Counted from the stretch's first letter, positions 35,847 through 44,625 are shown. The stretch: DNA of 64,000 bases from Bacteroidales bacterium (GCA_024400755.1 JAKSMG010000005.1:81863-145862), one strand, 5' to 3'. The notes: a model not told the origin generated them from the letters alone. Program-made: numbers and translations.

Positions 35847-38800
35847 TTATCCGTTATATTTTTTGAAATTCTCCGCCTGTTCCAAGATTTCCTTGAAAAC
35901 CTCGTCGTTGACGAAGGGCGGATAGCCGTATTCCGACAGTACGAGAATCAGATTCATCTTTAGTTCGGCTTTGATGTCCTCGCGGCGCGACCAGTCGGTG
36001 TATTTGGCTTTGTCGTCAACAATGAGTTTGATTTCCTTGGCCAAGGCGATGGCCTTGTCTTCTGGATACTCGAAGTTGTACTTTTTCGCCACCAGCATCA
36101 AAATGTCGTAGAAAGACTTTTCCTCATAGCTGATGCCCATCTCCTCTGACTGCTGCTTGTCGTGGTTGATTTCGGCCAAAAGGTCTGTCATTTGCGACAC
36201 CACTTCGTCGATGACTTCGTTGGCTAATGTGGTGTTGTCGCTGCGGTCGTTGTAACTACGCACGATAGCTTCCAAACGCTCGGAAAAGTCGATGCCCTTG
36301 GCTTTGTTGATTTTCTGCAGGCGCTCGATGACCTGGCGCAGCAGTCTTTCCATCAGCTTGACTTTGGTATTCGGCAGTTTCAGAAGGTTGAGGCGTTCCA
36401 TATACTGCTCAGAGAAGAGGTCGAGTTCCTCCTCTTTGGCACCGATCTTGGTAATTTCCTCCACCTGCTCGGAGATGAGGGCGTCGCGGATGAGGTCGGC
36501 CACGTGGCGGTTCATCGATGCCGTGTCGGCGGCGCTGCCGCGCGTGAGCTTGAAGATGATGGAGCGCACGGCGATGAAGAAGTGGATGTCGTCGATTTCC
36601 CGCGTGCTCAGTTGGTCGCTGTTGCAGCAGATGTTGTAGGCACCGCGCATCTTGCGGGTGTGGCCCATAAACTGCGTTTCTGTCTCTTTGGTTTGCTGCA
36701 CGAACTCCGCCGCGCGGTTCAAACAGTCGAGCTGCTGCAAGGACGTTCCGTTGTGATAAGCCGAATAGTCGAAGGTGTGGAACATCCGCCGCAGAATGTC
36801 CAGCTCGTCCTTGGTCAGTTTCACCGACTGCTCGATGGTTTCCAAGGAGGTCAGCGGCAGGTCGCCTTGGCCGCCGTATTGCTTCAGGGCAAGGTTCAGG
36901 TTGTTCTTGATGCCGAGGTAATCGACCACCAGACCCTTGTCTTTGCCGGGATATACGCGGTTAACGCGCGAGATGGTCTGGATGAGCGTGTGACGCTGCA
37001 GCGGCTTGAAGCAGTACATCGTGTCCAATGCTGGCACGTCGAAGCCGGTAATCCACATATCCACCACGATGGCAATCTTGAAATTGCTTTTTTCCTCCTT
37101 GAACTGTTCGTCCAATTGCTTGCGGTAGTCGTTGCTGCCTAATAGGTCGTACAGTTCTTTCGGGTCGTTCTTGTCGCGGGTCACCACCATTTTCACGCGC
37201 TCGATGGGTAGCACGGTTTTCTTTTCCTGCTCGGAGAGTGCCTCGCCCTCGCAGCAGGCCTTCACCTCCGCCCATTCGGGACGCAGTTTGATAATGTTTT
37301 GGTACAGATAGTAGGCAATCTGCCGTGTGGAACAGACAATCATTGCCTTGCCTTTCACGGTGGACCCCTCAGTAACACGACGTTCGTAATGATCCACAAA
37401 GTCTTCGGCGATGCGCATCAGCAGGTCGGGGTCGCTGAGGATGACATCGAGGCGCGTCATCGCCTTCTTGCTCTCCTCAATCTGGTATTCGGTGCTGCCC
37501 TCGTCGGCGCAGCGGTTGTAGTATTCTTCAATTTCCTTCACCTTCTCGGCATCCAGAATCACCTTCGAGGCGCGACCTTCATAGACGATTTTGCGGGTGA
37601 TGCCGTCGGCCACGGATTCCGACATCGTGTAGGCATCCACCACGGGACCGAAGACTTCCACGGTGGCGTCGATGGGTGTGCCGGTGAAGCCGACGTAGGT
37701 GGCGTTGGGCAGACTGTCGTGCAGATATTTGGCGAAGCCGTATGCGCGGCGGATGCCGTCATCGGTGAGGCGCAGCTTCATTCCCAGGCCCGTCTGACTG
37801 CGGTGTGCCTCGTCGCTGATGCATACGATGTTGGCACGCTCCGACAGCAGGTTGATGTCTTCCGAGAACTTCTGGATGGTGGTGAGGAAGACGCCGCCGC
37901 TGGTGCGGCCTTGCAGCAGTTTCTTCAGTTGGTCGCGACTTTCCACCTGTTTAATGGTGTCGTCGCCGATGAACTTGCGGGCGTTGAGCACCTGCTTGGA
38001 GAGCTGGTCGTCGAGGTCGGTGCGGTCGGTGATGAAAAGGATGGTTGGGCTGTGCAGTTCGCGGCTCTTCATCAGCAGACGGGCCAGAAAAAGCATCGTG
38101 AAGCTCTTGCCGCAGCCGGTGGCGCCGAAGTAGGTGCCGCCCTTGCCATCGCCGCCGTTCTGATGCGAATGCTGTAAGATATTCTGATAGAGTGCCGTGG
38201 CTGCAAAATACTGCGGATAGCGGCACACAATCTTGGTTTCGCCTTTGGGGGTGTCGGGCAGGAAGATAAAGTTGTGGATAACCTCTAAAATGCGTTCCTT
38301 GCGGAAAAGTCCTTGAACCATTGTGTAGAGCGAGTTGATGCCGTCGGTGCTGCGGTCGCTCTGTTCTACCTTGCGCCAGGCATAGAAAAATTCATAATCC
38401 GCGAACAGCGAACCGAACTTGTTGTTCACGCCGTCGCTGATGGCCACGAAGGCATTGTATTTGAACAGCTGCGGGATGTCGCGCTGGTAACGGACCGTCA
38501 GCTGCTTGTAGGCGTCCATAATGGTGGTTTCCTCCTTGATGGCGCTTTTAAATTCTAACACCACCACGGGAATGCCATTGACGAAAACCACCAGGTCGGG
38601 GATGCGCTTTTCGTCGCCCTGCACCTCAAACTGGTTCACAATCTTGAAGATGTTGTGTTCCGGCGTTTCGTAGTCGATGGGATTGATGAAAAGGTTGGGG
38701 CGGTGGCTGTCTTCGCGTTTGATGCTGAATCCGTCCATCAGCAGGCGTAGGGTGTGGGCGTTGTCCTCGTACAGCGACGAACCCGCATAGGCCGTAATCC

Positions 38801-38996
38801 GCGCGATGGCCGTTTCGATTTCGTTGGCGGTGATGCCGTCATTCCGGTAACGGCGTTGCAGGAATGTGCGCAGGTCGTCGTACAACAGCACGTCCGACGT
38901 ATTCCGCACAACATTATCGCCGTGCACGTAATCGTATTCCTGTTGTTGGAACAATTCGATGATGGCGGATTCTAATTTCGCTTCGGTGAAGGACAT
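35847..38996 (-). CDS. hsdR: Type I restriction endonuclease subunit HsdR
   Basis: Motor and nuclease subunit, 1049 residues, full length. The N-terminal nuclease domain has the PD-(D/E)xK pattern (DLVVFVNGIPVVVLEFKS, about 135-152). The SF2 translocase has Walker A GATGCGKS near residue 290, DEAH in CISDEAHRSQTG, motif III VGFTGTP, and motif VI (QTISRVNRVYPGKDKG). The C-terminal HsdM-binding region is helical. It is last in the locus, 12 nt after the RAYT gene. Base composition is clearly more GC-rich than glnS or the RT gene. Confidence 0.95.
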   Translation of the reverse strand: MSFTEAKLESAIIELFQQQEYDYVHGDNVVRNTSDVLLYDDLRTFLQRRYRNDGITANEIETAIARITAYAGSSLYEDNAHTLRLLMDGFSIKREDSHRPNLFINPIDYETPEHNIFKIVNQFEVQGDEKRIPDLVVFVNGIPVVVLEFKSAIKEETTIMDAYKQLTVRYQRDIPQLFKYNAFVAISDGVNNKFGSLFADYEFFYAWRKVEQSDRSTDGINSLYTMVQGLFRKERILEVIHNFIFLPDTPKGETKIVCRYPQYFAATALYQNILQHSHQNGGDGKGGTYFGATGCGKSFTMLFLARLLMKSRELHSPTILFITDRTDLDDQLSKQVLNARKFIGDDTIKQVESRDQLKKLLQGRTSGGVFLTTIQKFSEDINLLSERANIVCISDEAHRSQTGLGMKLRLTDDGIRRAYGFAKYLHDSLPNATYVGFTGTPIDATVEVFGPVVDAYTMSESVADGITRKIVYEGRASKVILDAEKVKEIEEYYNRCADEGSTEYQIEESKKAMTRLDVILSDPDLLMRIAEDFVDHYERRVTEGSTVKGKAMIVCSTRQIAYYLYQNIIKLRPEWAEVKACCEGEALSEQEKKTVLPIERVKMVVTRDKNDPKELYDLLGSNDYRKQLDEQFKEEKSNFKIAIVVDMWITGFDVPALDTMYCFKPLQRHTLIQTISRVNRVYPGKDKGLVVDYLGIKNNLNLALKQYGGQGDLPLTSLETIEQSVKLTKDELDILRRMFHTFDYSAYHNGTSLQQLDCLNRAAEFVQQTKETETQFMGHTRKMRGAYNICCNSDQLSTREIDDIHFFIAVRSIIFKLTRGSAADTASMNRHVADLIRDALISEQVEEITKIGAKEEELDLFSEQYMERLNLLKLPNTKVKLMERLLRQVIERLQKINKAKGIDFSERLEAIVRSYNDRSDNTTLANEVIDEVVSQMTDLLAEINHDKQQSEEMGISYEEKSFYDILMLVAKKYNFEYPEDKAIALAKEIKLIVDDKAKYTDWSRREDIKAELKMNLILVLSEYGYPPFVNDEVFKEILEQAENFKKYNG

Positions 38997-39008
38997 AATG
39001 GTGTGGTT

Positions 39009-39569
39009 TTATTGATTATCTGATTTCAATGTATCCTCTTCCCAATTTTCGGGATTATGGACAATATATTCGGAAATTCTTATGTATTCCTGTTCGTTCC
39101 GGATAATGTGGTCATGGTAATTCGCCTGCCACAACGGATTGGTTTTGTTGAATTTTTTCATGGAACGGTTATTTTCATCCATCCAATCGTCGATTTTATT
39201 TATTGCCGCCGATTTGAAACCCGCCACGAACGACGAAATCGATTGGGGTTCGCGGTATAATTGCGTTGGTGTTTTTACGTCCAATTCACATCCGTTTTTA
39301 TCCAAAATGACGATGGCGTGCAAATGATTGGGCATCAACACAAATTCGCCCAGAAACAATTCCTCGCGTATTTCAAACGATTTGAAAAATTCATCGTAAA
39401 CAATCTTTCCGATTTCGTTCAGAACCATTTGGCCATCCACAATTTCCCCGAAACGGTGTTCCCGTCTGTATGTCACGATAGTGATGAAATAATGTCCGTT
39501 TCGGGCATAATTCCATCCGCGCAACCGATTCGACGGGATTCTGTATCTGTTTTTGAATTTCTCAGGCAT
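39009..39569 (-). CDS. REP-associated tyrosine transposase (RAYT, Y1/IS200-like)
   Basis: A 186-residue single-strand DNA transposase. It shows GHYFITIVTYRREHRF, the HUH motif MPNHLHAIV, and the catalytic Tyr region NYHDHIIRNEQEYIRISEYIVHNPENW near the C-terminus. No flanking terminal repeats typical of an IS are evident, so it is a domesticated-type RAYT. It sits between the DUF262 remnant and hsdR on the same strand. RAYTs mobilise palindromic REP elements, and a palindromic repeat family exists in this window. Confidence 0.88.
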   Translation of the reverse strand: MPEKFKNRYRIPSNRLRGWNYARNGHYFITIVTYRREHRFGEIVDGQMVLNEIGKIVYDEFFKSFEIREELFLGEFVLMPNHLHAIVILDKNGCELDVKTPTQLYREPQSISSFVAGFKSAAINKIDDWMDENNRSMKKFNKTNPLWQANYHDHIIRNEQEYIRISEYIVHNPENWEEDTLKSDNQ

Positions 39570-39635
39570 TTTATTGTTTTTTCATTTTTCGTTAAAACCG
39601 GAACAATTGAACGACATTGGGAATTGGAAAATTAT

Positions 39636-39908
39636 TCACGTCCACCAATATGTTTTGGTTTTCCGCAAAATCGTTTGTTTTCCGCACGGCCATGCGCCAC
39701 AACCGAACCGTACGTCACAACAATACCATGCATCGCAACCCAATCCCACGCCACAACCATCATGCATATCCGCAAATTTGCCACCGCCGTGAATGATGCG
39801 CCACACAAACGGACGTTGAATTTCCGGAATGGCAATATCGTTGGCCTCAATCAGACCCAAAATCTGACTGATCGTCAGCGGATAGTTGTTGTATTTCTGT
39901 TTGTCCAT
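39636..39908 (-). pseudogene. Truncated DUF262/GmrSD-type gene, 5' remnant
   Basis: The frame starts MDKQKYNNYPLTISQILGLI and AIPEIQRPFVW, the opening motif of DUF262 (ParB-like nuclease, as in GmrS) proteins. After about residue 37 similarity stops and the frame enters an 18-bp repeat tract coding Cys/Gly/Trp-rich nonsense, ending at 90 residues instead of several hundred. It indicates that an anti-phage GmrSD-like gene was once in the locus. Confidence 0.65.
39695..39766. repeat. Four-unit imperfect 18-bp tandem repeat
   Basis: Four consecutive 18-bp units begin at 39695 (CGCCACAACCGAACCGTA), 39713 (CGTCACAACAATACCATG), 39731 and 39749 (CGCCACAACCATCATGCA). The frame stays open through it in more than one frame, which explains the spurious ORFs here. 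It lies at the point where the DUF262 gene breaks. Confidence 0.7.
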
Positions 39909-39933
39909 AGATTTGGGGTGTGGTTAATCATCA

Positions 39934-40602
39934 TTATTCATTCTCGTGCTGTTTGCGCAGGTCGTTTAGGACTTTACCTTTGTAACTGAAATATTTAGGA
40001 CCTTGATAGGCTCCCGATGTGTTTTGTTTTTCCACAGGAAGAAATGTTCCAGTAAATGCAGAAAGACTATACAAGCGACCATCATATTCTATTTTGTCGT
40101 CAGATGCGACTTTTACTGGCAAATTAAGAGGGTCAAAAATAATGGTTTCACCAATGTTGATACCAATCATGTGAAATTTGAATGCAGGTTTGGCAGGACG
40201 TTTTTGCTTCTCCTGTTTTGCAATGTCGTGGTCTTGTTCCTTGCTTTTAGATTCTACCGGTTTGCCATCTACATATACAAACAGTTCTGCATCATCTAAA
40301 ATATCAGCAATATCCCGCATAATATCGAGAGCCATATCGGGTGCGATATTAAAGAATTCTCGATTCTGACGGATGCGCAAATCCGTAAGTCGGTCTATCT
40401 GCTTGTGTATCTGTTTTTCAACCTTATCATATTTGCTTGTGCAGAGCGTTGCATAAATTTCAAATGGCAAAGGAACAGCAGTATTATCAAGTTCTTTCGA
40501 CCTTATATCTACAGGTCTGGCACTCTTGCCAATCTTAACCCAATCCTCACGAAACGATGGATTGGTAAGTATGTAAACAAATCCTCTTTCTTCGTTTGTC
40601 AT
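39934..40602 (-). CDS. GIY-YIG (T5orf172-type) nuclease protein with RAMA/DUF4357-like C-terminus
   Basis: A 222-residue protein. The N-terminal domain (1-105) has GFVYILTN, WVKIGKS, an Arg in RSKELDNTAVPLPFEIY, and REFF, matching T5orf172 GIY-YIG nucleases, often found with phage defence and restriction genes. A charged linker (125-140) leads to a small C-terminal domain (DDKIEYDGRLYSLSAFTG, GPKYFSYKGKVLNDLR) like the RAMA/DUF4357 domain attached to restriction and methylase proteins. It lies 89 nt after the RT gene on the same strand and may act with it. Cutting activity is inferred. Confidence 0.75.
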   Translation of the reverse strand: MTNEERGFVYILTNPSFREDWVKIGKSARPVDIRSKELDNTAVPLPFEIYATLCTSKYDKVEKQIHKQIDRLTDLRIRQNREFFNIAPDMALDIMRDIADILDDAELFVYVDGKPVESKSKEQDHDIAKQEKQKRPAKPAFKFHMIGINIGETIIFDPLNLPVKVASDDKIEYDGRLYSLSAFTGTFLPVEKQNTSGAYQGPKYFSYKGKVLNDLRKQHENE

Positions 40603-40691
40603 AATTTATCTTTTTTATTTAATGTCGGCTGATAAGATTTTCTTGGTGACTGAATCAATCTTCAACTCATCCGAAAAAGCATGTTTTCTTA

Positions 40692-42236
40692 TTATTTTTT
40701 GTCTATTATTGATTTAAAATACGGTTTTAAAAAAGAAATTTTTTCTTTTTTTATTCTTTTGTAATCACCAGTCAGTTTTGTGTTTGGTAATACTTCGTAT
40801 ATGAATAGCCAATATGGTTCAATATCTTCATTCATGATATTTTCAGCTTTTTCTTTTAGTTTTTTTACGCCATCTTTATTTTTCTCTTGTTTTGCTTTTA
40901 TGAATGACAACAACAAAAAAATACAATCGCCACTTTCAATCGAATCTTGAACATAATCAAAATCAAGTAATTGGAATTGATATTTTATTGCCCAATATAA
41001 CGCAAATATGCAAGGTTCGTAGAATTGTTTCTTCTTCCCGACCTCATACAAATCAATTGAAACAGATTTAACATAATCAGTTGAAACTTTAAATTCTTCA
41101 AAAACTGATTTTTCTACGACATGAACAATATAAGGGTATAACAGAATAATTTGATGAACAAAATCTAAATAATATTCTTTAGCCTGCTTTCCTAAATATT
41201 TGCCTGTAATCATCTTAATTGCATAGGAATAGACTGCTAAATTCTTTGTGCTTTCAGCAAGTGACAATGCCAGATCTAAAAAAGCTCTTAATTTTTGTTT
41301 CTTGAATATTAATTTTCCTTCGTCTGTTTTTTCCTCTCCTATGAAAAAACAATTTAGCCCATATACCCAATCATCATCGGAAGTAATGGGCATTTTTGAA
41401 ATTTTAGTTTTTTTAGTATTTAATGACAATTCGTATTCTTTTAATGCCTTTACAAGATCAAGCAAAAAACGTTCTGCTTCTGCTTCATCCTCAGCATAAC
41501 AAGTGAAATCGTCAATATTTCGATAGTAGTCGTATTTATCTGACAATTGTTTGTCTATGTTACACAGAACAATTTCTGACAATAAGTTTGATGAATGTGG
41601 CCCAATTAAAAGTCCATTTGTTTCGCCGTTTTTTATATGCCGACAATACTCATCTAATTTATTGTACCAAAGTGTTATGTCTCCTTTGTGTTTTTTTGCG
41701 TCAGATTTTCCAACTAAAGCCCATGCTAAACTATGAGAATATATACTTGGAAAACAATTAGAGATATCTGCTTCAACTTTTATTCGGTTCTTAATAGATA
41801 GTTTTCTTATCTTAGATTCTATATGCGGGTCCTTGTCTTCATAAGATTTGTTCATTTGAAACAAACACTTTGTGCCAAATATCTTTTGTATATGAATCAA
41901 ACTCCTTTTGTACTCTTGTGTATCTGTTTGAATTCTAAAGTGATTTAATAATTCATTTCTGTTGTTGGAAATGAAAATACATAGATTATAATATCCAAAA
42001 GGATTGGGAAATGCCAAATGTCGAATTGCATTTGTATTCCTCATCGTGTCATATCTAACATAATCATACTCTTTATCCTCAAATCTTCTCCTTGTTGTTA
42101 GTGTTTTACAATAATTATAAAAATACTCTCCGGTTAAAAAATCTGGGATTTTGTCAGAAAATAATCCATACGCCAAAAGACCTTCAAGTAGTTCTGATTC
42201 TGTGATATCCTCAAAATATTTAGAATAAGACTTCAT
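40692..42236 (-). CDS. Defence-type reverse transcriptase (UG/Abi-like)
   Basis: A 514-residue protein. The RT palm has motif A EADISNCFPSIYSHSLAWAL (Asp about 153), a GxxxGPxxS segment NGLLIGPHSSNLLSEIVL, and the catalytic YRNIDDF in place of YxDD near residue 235, followed by LNTKKTKIS. The C-terminal 190 residues are helical with no recognised RNase H or maturase domain, like AbiA/AbiK/DRT proteins that perform untemplated or defence-linked DNA synthesis. No retron msr-msd or DGR template is adjacent. It sits 20 nt after hsdS. Composition is strikingly AT-rich against hsdR and hsdM, which suggests separate acquisition. The DRT subclass cannot be set by eye. Confidence 0.85.
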   Translation of the reverse strand: MKSYSKYFEDITESELLEGLLAYGLFSDKIPDFLTGEYFYNYCKTLTTRRRFEDKEYDYVRYDTMRNTNAIRHLAFPNPFGYYNLCIFISNNRNELLNHFRIQTDTQEYKRSLIHIQKIFGTKCLFQMNKSYEDKDPHIESKIRKLSIKNRIKVEADISNCFPSIYSHSLAWALVGKSDAKKHKGDITLWYNKLDEYCRHIKNGETNGLLIGPHSSNLLSEIVLCNIDKQLSDKYDYYRNIDDFTCYAEDEAEAERFLLDLVKALKEYELSLNTKKTKISKMPITSDDDWVYGLNCFFIGEEKTDEGKLIFKKQKLRAFLDLALSLAESTKNLAVYSYAIKMITGKYLGKQAKEYYLDFVHQIILLYPYIVHVVEKSVFEEFKVSTDYVKSVSIDLYEVGKKKQFYEPCIFALYWAIKYQFQLLDFDYVQDSIESGDCIFLLLSFIKAKQEKNKDGVKKLKEKAENIMNEDIEPYWLFIYEVLPNTKLTGDYKRIKKEKISFLKPYFKSIIDKK

Positions 42237-42256
42237 TTTTATTTTTCCTTTTCTTT

Positions 42257-43408
42257 TTACCTCCCCATCCCGGAGAGTATTATCGTTTGTATTTCCGTTA
42301 ATTTCTCGATTTCTTTATAAGATACAACCAAATTGTCCAAAATGGTTGCAAAAGGTTGTTTGCAATTGTTATCGTCAAATAGCAAAATTGGCTGGTTTGC
42401 AATTAATTCCTGGCTGAGATTTTCTTGTGCTCCCCCATTGGCTAATCTTTTGATATCTTCCTGACTGAAGAGCAAATGAAAGAACAAGAATGCAGAATCT
42501 AAATTGGATTTGCAAATCATATTGCAACAAGCTTGGTTAGTCGTCGTTTCGCATGTTAAATATCCGACTTGTGCAGCCGTTGCTCCATACATAGCCATTA
42601 CTACAGTACCTGCTGGTATTAGTTTAGCAGAACTGTTTTCCAATCCTTTTGTACTAATGTATTCTTCGATGTTGATGATTACATTGTTTTGCACTTCTCC
42701 TGACTTCAGCCAAGAATGGTCATTGCTATTCCAATATTCGTCACATCCTCGGTTTGGCGTTCCGCCGGAGGTCATCTTTTGGCAATAATCCTTTATCGTC
42801 CCCCATCTCCATCCTTCCGGCAGGTTCTCTTTGTCGATGCCATCCACAAACATTTTACGGTAGAGGGTTTTCGCGGTGTCCTGCAGGGTGGCTATCGTGC
42901 GCTTGGCTACCGCTATGCGCCGCGCCACCGCCTCGTACTCCGCCACCACCGCCCGCTGCTCCACTATCGGAGGAACGGGAACCATCGTGGCACACATCTC
43001 CGCCCAATCGAAAATCTCTCTCGCGCTGCCGTGCGAATGGTACCGCGCATACCGGTCAAATTCCGGTCGGCGGAACCACATCATCAAATATTCGGGCAAC
43101 AATTTTTCGCGGTCAACGATTTCAAAAACGGTATAAATAGATGAAACAATTGCCTTCTCTTGTTGTGTCCAAAGCGCAATTGCAATTTTATCCCCACGTC
43201 GAGATGTGTCTGCAATGTAAACAAATTGATTAGTGTCAACAATTTTATATGTTGACATATCTGTCCCTATTGTATTAGCAATAGAAGGCATGAATTCTTT
43301 AGAAACACTCAGTCCGACCAACGTCGTCACCTTCAAATCGCGGTTGCGGACATCAACGGGGCGAATGTAGTCGCCGAGGGGGCGGTATGTGGTATTGTTG
43401 TTATTCAT
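42257..43408 (-). CDS. hsdS: Type I restriction specificity subunit HsdS
   Basis: A 383-residue DNA recognition subunit. The first target recognition domain covers about 1-140, then a conserved helical spacer (PPIVEQRAVVAEYEAVARRIAVAKRTIATLQDTAKTLYRKMF), then the second TRD (GWRWGTIKDYCQKMTSGGTPNRG), ending in a second helical arm. The spacer DNA (about 42840-43090) is much more GC-rich than the TRD-coding parts, as expected from TRD shuffling. It overlaps fic by 8 nt. Confidence 0.92.
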   Translation of the reverse strand: MNNNNTTYRPLGDYIRPVDVRNRDLKVTTLVGLSVSKEFMPSIANTIGTDMSTYKIVDTNQFVYIADTSRRGDKIAIALWTQQEKAIVSSIYTVFEIVDREKLLPEYLMMWFRRPEFDRYARYHSHGSAREIFDWAEMCATMVPVPPIVEQRAVVAEYEAVARRIAVAKRTIATLQDTAKTLYRKMFVDGIDKENLPEGWRWGTIKDYCQKMTSGGTPNRGCDEYWNSNDHSWLKSGEVQNNVIINIEEYISTKGLENSSAKLIPAGTVVMAMYGATAAQVGYLTCETTTNQACCNMICKSNLDSAFLFFHLLFSQEDIKRLANGGAQENLSQELIANQPILLFDDNNCKQPFATILDNLVVSYKEIEKLTEIQTIILSGMGR

Positions 43409-44471
43409 TGTCTATTACTTGCCAAGTTCCATTACGTTTTCCATTTTTGCGTGCTAACTTTCCTTTTTGTTGCAACGATACGGTGATGGTTTTCACGGTT
43501 CGCTCCGATTTCCCAATCGCTTCGGCAATCTGCTTCTGCGTTGCTTCGGGCGTTTCTTTCAGGAAATTCAACACCGCCGTCTCTTCTAAAGTGCAATTCA
43601 AAGTGCAAATTTTGCTCTTTGAATCGCTGCCGTTTGCACTTTGCCCATCGCCTTCGCTCCAGCGTATATGGCAATGGCGGTTTTTCAATTCGTAGGTTCC
43701 ACCAAAAAGCAGATTTTCAAAAAATCGTTCCAAGTATAGGGTTGTTTCCGCAATTCCTTTTTGCAGATTGTTGTAATTGGCACGCACCAACGCATTGCGA
43801 AAGTACCACGCATGCTGCTTGAAAGCATCGTTGTTTACGGAAAAACCAAATTTCTTGAGATATTTTATGGTAAAAACTGCCGTGGTTCGAGTGTTTCCCT
43901 CCGCAAACGGATGAATCTGCCAAAGTCCTGCTATGAATTTGCAGACGTGCGCAATGGATTCCTGTTGCGACAATCCTTTGTAACTGAATTGCTTTTCCTG
44001 CGAAAAGTCGAATTCCACGGTCTCCTGCAACATCTCGTAGGGCGCGTAAGTAACGGTGTCGCCATCAAGCACCCATTCGTTTTTGGTGATATTGTATGAA
44101 CGATATTCTCCAGCGTGCGGAAACACGCCTGCAAACACCCGACGATGGATGCGTGCATATTCCGTCGGTGCTAACGAAAAGGTCTGTTCAGCAAGCAAAT
44201 CGGCAATGTTGGCAGAAACCTTGTCGGCTTCATCGGTTCGCTCTGCAAGCAAAGCCCTGCCGTCTTGCGTTTGGTAATAGTCGTTAATGCACTGTTTAAC
44301 GTCTTCCATCGTAAGCTCTCCCTCGATGTGCTTTTGTGCCGTTTCGAGCAAGTATGCGGAGGGTTTCAACCCGTCAACATCTTGCAAGCCAATGGCTATC
44401 TGCCAGTTTTCGGCTCGTTGCGATTTGTCGGGTTCGCCTTGGCGTATGTATTCTTCAAATGTATTGTCCAT
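43401..44471 (-). CDS. Fic-domain protein with C-terminal winged helix
   Basis: A 356-residue protein from MDNTFEEYI; an alternative Met lies 18 nt upstream. The N-terminal helical part resembles VbhA-type antitoxin sequences (YIRQGEPDKSQRAENWQIAIGLQ, KHIEGELT). The Fic core has HPFAEGNTRT (about residue 185), close to HPFxxGNGR but with Thr for the second Gly. The C-terminal 80 residues hold a winged-helix domain (QKQIAEAIGKSERTVKTITVSLQQKG). Fic proteins AMPylate targets; here the enzyme is probably built with its own inhibitor and a DNA-binding tail, suggesting control of the locus. It has its own promoter. Confidence 0.85.
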   Translation of the reverse strand: MDNTFEEYIRQGEPDKSQRAENWQIAIGLQDVDGLKPSAYLLETAQKHIEGELTMEDVKQCINDYYQTQDGRALLAERTDEADKVSANIADLLAEQTFSLAPTEYARIHRRVFAGVFPHAGEYRSYNITKNEWVLDGDTVTYAPYEMLQETVEFDFSQEKQFSYKGLSQQESIAHVCKFIAGLWQIHPFAEGNTRTTAVFTIKYLKKFGFSVNNDAFKQHAWYFRNALVRANYNNLQKGIAETTLYLERFFENLLFGGTYELKNRHCHIRWSEGDGQSANGSDSKSKICTLNCTLEETAVLNFLKETPEATQKQIAEAIGKSERTVKTITVSLQQKGKLARKNGKRNGTWQVIDNE

Positions 44472-44578
44472 CGTTTTTAATTGTCTCAAATTGTTAGGTT
44501 AACAGCCAATTTCGTCATTCGTGTTGTGGCTTGTGTGTCTGAGACGCACGGCCGTGCTCTACAGAGATGTATCTGCTA

Positions 44579-44624
44579 CAAAGATATAAAATTCTTGCTA
44601 ATTTTGCAACAATTAGCAAGAATT
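44579..44624 (-). promoter_or_regulatory. fic-hsdS-RT promoter with 14-bp inverted-repeat operator
   Basis: On the minus strand TTG (44607-44609), 20 nt, then TATCTTTG (44579-44586) forms a full Bacteroidota promoter. A perfect 14-bp inverted repeat AATTCTTGCTAATT (44590-44603) with AATTAGCAAGAATT (44611-44624) spans it from the -7 to beyond the -33. It abuts the hsdM stop codon and gives fic and downstream genes separate control. Confidence 0.7.
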
Positions 44625-44625
44625 A

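Noticed and set aside
37299-38177. Plus-strand frame of 292 codons
   Set aside because: Antisense shadow of GC-rich hsdR; no family features.
39695-39766. CRISPR array or DGR template repeat
   Set aside because: Units are 18 bp, imperfect and without spacers, and there is no variable/template repeat pair with adenine-directed changes.
39553-39792. Plus-strand Pro/Gln-rich frame of 79 codons
   Set aside because: Created by the 18-bp tandem repeat being open in several frames; no start signal or family.
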